Shown: piece after piece, positions 54,918 through 56,731 of the stretch
How the letters are laid out: each line of letters begins with the position of its first letter
How positions within the stretch are numbered: position 1 is the first letter of the stretch
Assembly (NCBI GenBank): GCA_022841625.1
Contig: JALHRD010000013.1
Coordinates: forward strand, 88,577 to 145,307
Reading direction: 5' to 3'
Length of the DNA stretch: 56,731 nt
Origin: Xanthobacteraceae bacterium
GTDB lineage: Bacteria > Pseudomonadota > Alphaproteobacteria > Rhizobiales > Xanthobacteraceae
Notes under the pieces: generated by a model
Seen by the model: only the letters and a program-made list of their open reading frames with translations
What the model was told of the DNA's origin: nothing
The model's database searches: none
Made by a program: the position numbers and the translations under genes

Positions 54918-55249
54918 TTCCGCCTCCCACGCAATGGTTTTTTTGCCCGTCGCTGGTCGTTAGATACCGCACGGGTTACCGATTGTTTCAATTTTAAGCG
55001 AGCTTTGACCCGTGCGCCAGCGTGGATAGGAACAAATTTGGCAAAATTAGATATTTTCGCTTAGCCGGATCGCAACAAACTCACGCCCAGAATCGCGCGT
55101 CGTCCCGGCGCAGGTCCCGGTGAAGTGGGTAGTTGGCAAGCCGATTTCGCGGATAAGGACAAACGCCATGGGCGGCACATGTGAGGAAATCGTCGGCCGT
55201 TTTCGGTTCAGTCGAACCGCAAACGGGACGAATCTGTTGGAGGTTAGTC
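54918..55249. other. Gene-free region upstream of the cytochrome/ThDP group
   Basis: 332 bases without a convincing gene. 54985-55070 is clearly AT-richer than the surroundings and lies where the promoter of the minus-strand cytochrome group should be. On the plus strand it leads into the small membrane protein gene. No hairpin or RNA gene stands out. Confidence 0.5.
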
Positions 55250-55378
55250 ATGTACCGCTTTGCAGTCGTCGCGCTGGCCCTGGTGGTCAGCATTGACCAA
55301 TATATGTACAGCGGCAAATTCGCTGCTGCCGGAGTTAGGGCATCGACATCGATGCTGCAGCACTTCGGCTTGCTGTAG
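55250..55378 (+). CDS. 42-residue small membrane protein
   Basis: MYRFAVVALALVVSIDQYMY and a short polar tail ending HFGLL: one membrane helix (about 4-18) followed by an aromatic turn. Tiny proteins of this look, with a D.Y.F.GR-like turn after the helix, are frequent in Bradyrhizobium relatives, with no known role. A strong TTGGAGG ribosome binding site precedes the ATG at 55250, the main reason to believe it. Confidence 0.6.
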   Translation: MYRFAVVALALVVSIDQYMYSGKFAAAGVRASTSMLQHFGLL

Positions 55379-55683
55379 GACGCATCGGTAGGCGAACGAA
55401 GCTCGGGTTCAGCGTGGCGCCGCAGCCGGCGCCGCGGCGGTTCCCCCGCAGCCGGCCGCGCAAGCATCTTTCGTCCTCCGCGGTAGCTCCGCGAGATCGC
55501 AACCGAACCGTGGTTTCGGGGCTCAGTCGGCCTTGCCGAGACTGCCGCATACCTGTTCGATCGATGGCCGAACGACCGACAACCATCACCGGTCGGTCCG
55601 TTAGCTCGAGGGCATGTGCGCGGCGATTGGACACGGCGCCGCGCACGCGCGCTCGAGCCGCGATCCTCTAAGCTGAGCGTACC
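55379..55683. other. Gene-free GC-rich region
   Basis: 305 bases between the small membrane protein and the winged-helix-like gene. Open frames here are short and have no ribosome binding site or recognisable content. Nothing else is visible. Confidence 0.5.
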
Positions 55684-56505
55684 GTGCACGACCAAGTCCG
55701 CGACCACCCCCGATTCCGCGAGGCCACGATTCTGCTGGCGAGGTCCGCGCTCGATCTCTATTCGGGCAATCGCCTCCTCAATCTTCTCACCAATGATCGC
55801 GGTCGCTTCATCGTCGCGCTCCTGGTCGTCGCCTTCGCCGAGGGCGAAGAGGGACTGACCGCTCGCCGTCTGGCCGACGCCTGCGTCGCCACGGGGCTGT
55901 GCAGCGCGGGGCGCGCGCGTGCGATGCTGCACCTCATGCACTGGTCGGGGCACGTCGAGAAAACGGGCGCCGGCTTTCGCCCGACCGAGAAGCTCATGGC
56001 GCGGCACCGCGAACGTCTGCGGCGCGTCGTGCCGGCGTTCGTCGCGGTGCTGCCCGGCTTCGAGGGCGCGCGCGACGCGGTGGAGGCGCCCGGATTCGTC
56101 GAGAGCTTCGTCGCGGCCCAGGCCCGGGCTTTCCTCGCCGGGCGCCGGGTCGGCGAGGGCCTGCCGGCCATCGTCGAGATCGTCGATCGCAACGCCGGAC
56201 TGCTTGTGCTGTTCGCGCTCTATCTCGTCGACATGGGCGCCGAACCGGGGCCGCTGACCGTGTCCGGGCTGGCGCGTCGCTTCCACGTCTCGCGTCCGCA
56301 CATCGACGGACTCTTGAAGCTCGCGGAAGAGCGTGGCCTCGCCCGCCGCGCGGCCGACGGCGTGCGGCCGGGACCCGCGCTGCGCGAAGCGGTGGAGCGG
56401 ATATTCTCGACCGTCATCGCCGCGAACGCGGAATTCCTGGCCGAGGCGATGGCGCGCGCCACGACCGCCGCCTCTGGCCCGCCCCGCGGTGTTTTCCCAG
56501 TGTGA
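55684..56505 (+). CDS. Putative winged-helix DNA-binding protein, unrecognised family
   Basis: 273 residues from GTG at 55684. Two helix-turn-helix-like segments: LTARRLADACVATGL near 59, and LTVSGLARRFHVSRPHIDGL near 198 followed by AEERGLARRA as a possible wing. The middle is helical with a hydrophobic segment, GLLVLFALYLVDMG near 172. No enzyme motif. It may be a transcription regulator; I do not recognise the family. It has higher GC and Arg/Ala content than genes to the left, so it may have another origin. Confidence 0.6.
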   Translation: MHDQVRDHPRFREATILLARSALDLYSGNRLLNLLTNDRGRFIVALLVVAFAEGEEGLTARRLADACVATGLCSAGRARAMLHLMHWSGHVEKTGAGFRPTEKLMARHRERLRRVVPAFVAVLPGFEGARDAVEAPGFVESFVAAQARAFLAGRRVGEGLPAIVEIVDRNAGLLVLFALYLVDMGAEPGPLTVSGLARRFHVSRPHIDGLLKLAEERGLARRAADGVRPGPALREAVERIFSTVIAANAEFLAEAMARATTAASGPPRGVFPV

Positions 56506-56617
56506 CCGAACGGCAACGCGACCCTGAATTTGTCCGCCGTCCAAATTGTTGCAGGTGCGCGATCCGAGCCAACTGCGACAGTCGATGTTGGGTTCGAAAG
56601 CACGGAGGCCGTGGAGC

Positions 56618-56731
56618 ATGCACAGACGTCGCGCCTCGGGTAGGCGGGGCGGCTCGCCGCCAGCCGCCGCGTTGGCGCGCGCGCTCGGATCGGCGTCGGC
56701 GCTTGGGCTCGCCACGGCCCTGTTCGTCCCG
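56618..56731 (+). CDS. Start of a secreted or membrane protein (cut by the right edge)
   Basis: An ATG at 56618 after GGAGGCCGTGGAGC opens a frame with no stop before the window end (38 codons). It reads MHRRRASGRRGGSPPAAALA and then ALGSASALGLATALFVP: a basic start and a hydrophobic stretch, as in a signal peptide or anchor. Too little is present to assign a family. Confidence 0.5.
   Translation, partial: MHRRRASGRRGGSPPAAALARALGSASALGLATALFVP

Noticed and set aside
55081-56715. Long minus-strand open frame (about 544 codons)
   Set aside because: It lies antisense to the winged-helix-like gene and the small membrane protein, is Arg/Gly-rich without domains, and has no plausible start. GC-rich codons keep the opposite frame open.

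Overview
The window is GC-rich, densely coded chromosome of an alphaproteobacterium, most likely a Hyphomicrobiales (Rhizobiales) member of the Bradyrhizobium/Xanthobacteraceae type. The evidence is the gpsA-tsaD / hemC-hemD-Mic60-like-hemY block, the purH-heparinase-rsmB-htpX block, six Bug-type (TctC) periplasmic binding proteins, and dispersed palindromic repeats of the kind common in that group. All assignments come from reading the translations; no database search was possible.

Layout. 1-9.3 kb (mostly minus) holds housekeeping genes: purH (cut by the left edge), a heparinase II/III-like protein, rsmB, htpX, an L,D-transpeptidase, a Uma2-type endonuclease and acs. 9.5-13.1 kb has a DUF2059 secreted protein and three orphan Bug receptors. 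13.1-20.8 kb is conserved core: DUF1761, EVE, gpsA and tsaD, diverging from hemC, hemD, a Mic60/mitofilin-like protein and hemY. 20.8-24.4 kb has pxpA, tRNA-Thr(CGU), a DUF4926 gene behind a decayed DUF6883 gene, an exported alpha/beta hydrolase and another Bug receptor. 24.5-29.9 kb has a 12-repeat TPR protein and a single-chain indolepyruvate:ferredoxin oxidoreductase (IorA-IorB fusion).

30.1-37.4 kb looks like one metabolic neighbourhood. A Cys-rich mini-protein is ATGA-coupled to an alpha/beta-fold protein without its Ser nucleophile, followed by a complete tripartite tricarboxylate transporter (tctB-tctA-tctC). Convergent to it lie LeuC- and LeuD-like hydro-lyase subunits and an isocitrate lyase/PEP-mutase-family lyase. 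I infer uptake, hydration or isomerisation, and C-C cleavage of a substituted di- or tricarboxylate. A REP-associated transposase between inverted REP sequences, a GST, a chemotaxis receptor, a ModA-like protein, another Bug receptor and a flavin monooxygenase-like protein follow (37.5-45.1 kb).

45.1-55 kb is the most unusual part. One minus-strand group encodes a CPBP protease, a DoxX protein and a molybdopterin enzyme pair whose two subunits closely resemble pyrogallol-phloroglucinol transhydroxylase, with an extra N-terminal domain on the large subunit and lost cluster cysteines in the small one. After a RelE/ParE toxin-antitoxin pair comes a cassette of a c-type cytochrome, a thiamine-diphosphate enzyme with a twin-arginine signal, and a second c-type cytochrome. 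That layout suggests a periplasmic 2-oxo-acid (or similar) oxidoreductase passing electrons to cytochrome c. A ~120-bp inverted repeat pair, a 44-nt near-perfect palindrome and a copy of the cytochrome 3' end show that the area has been rearranged. The right end has a small membrane protein, a winged-helix-like protein and the start of a secreted protein cut by the edge.
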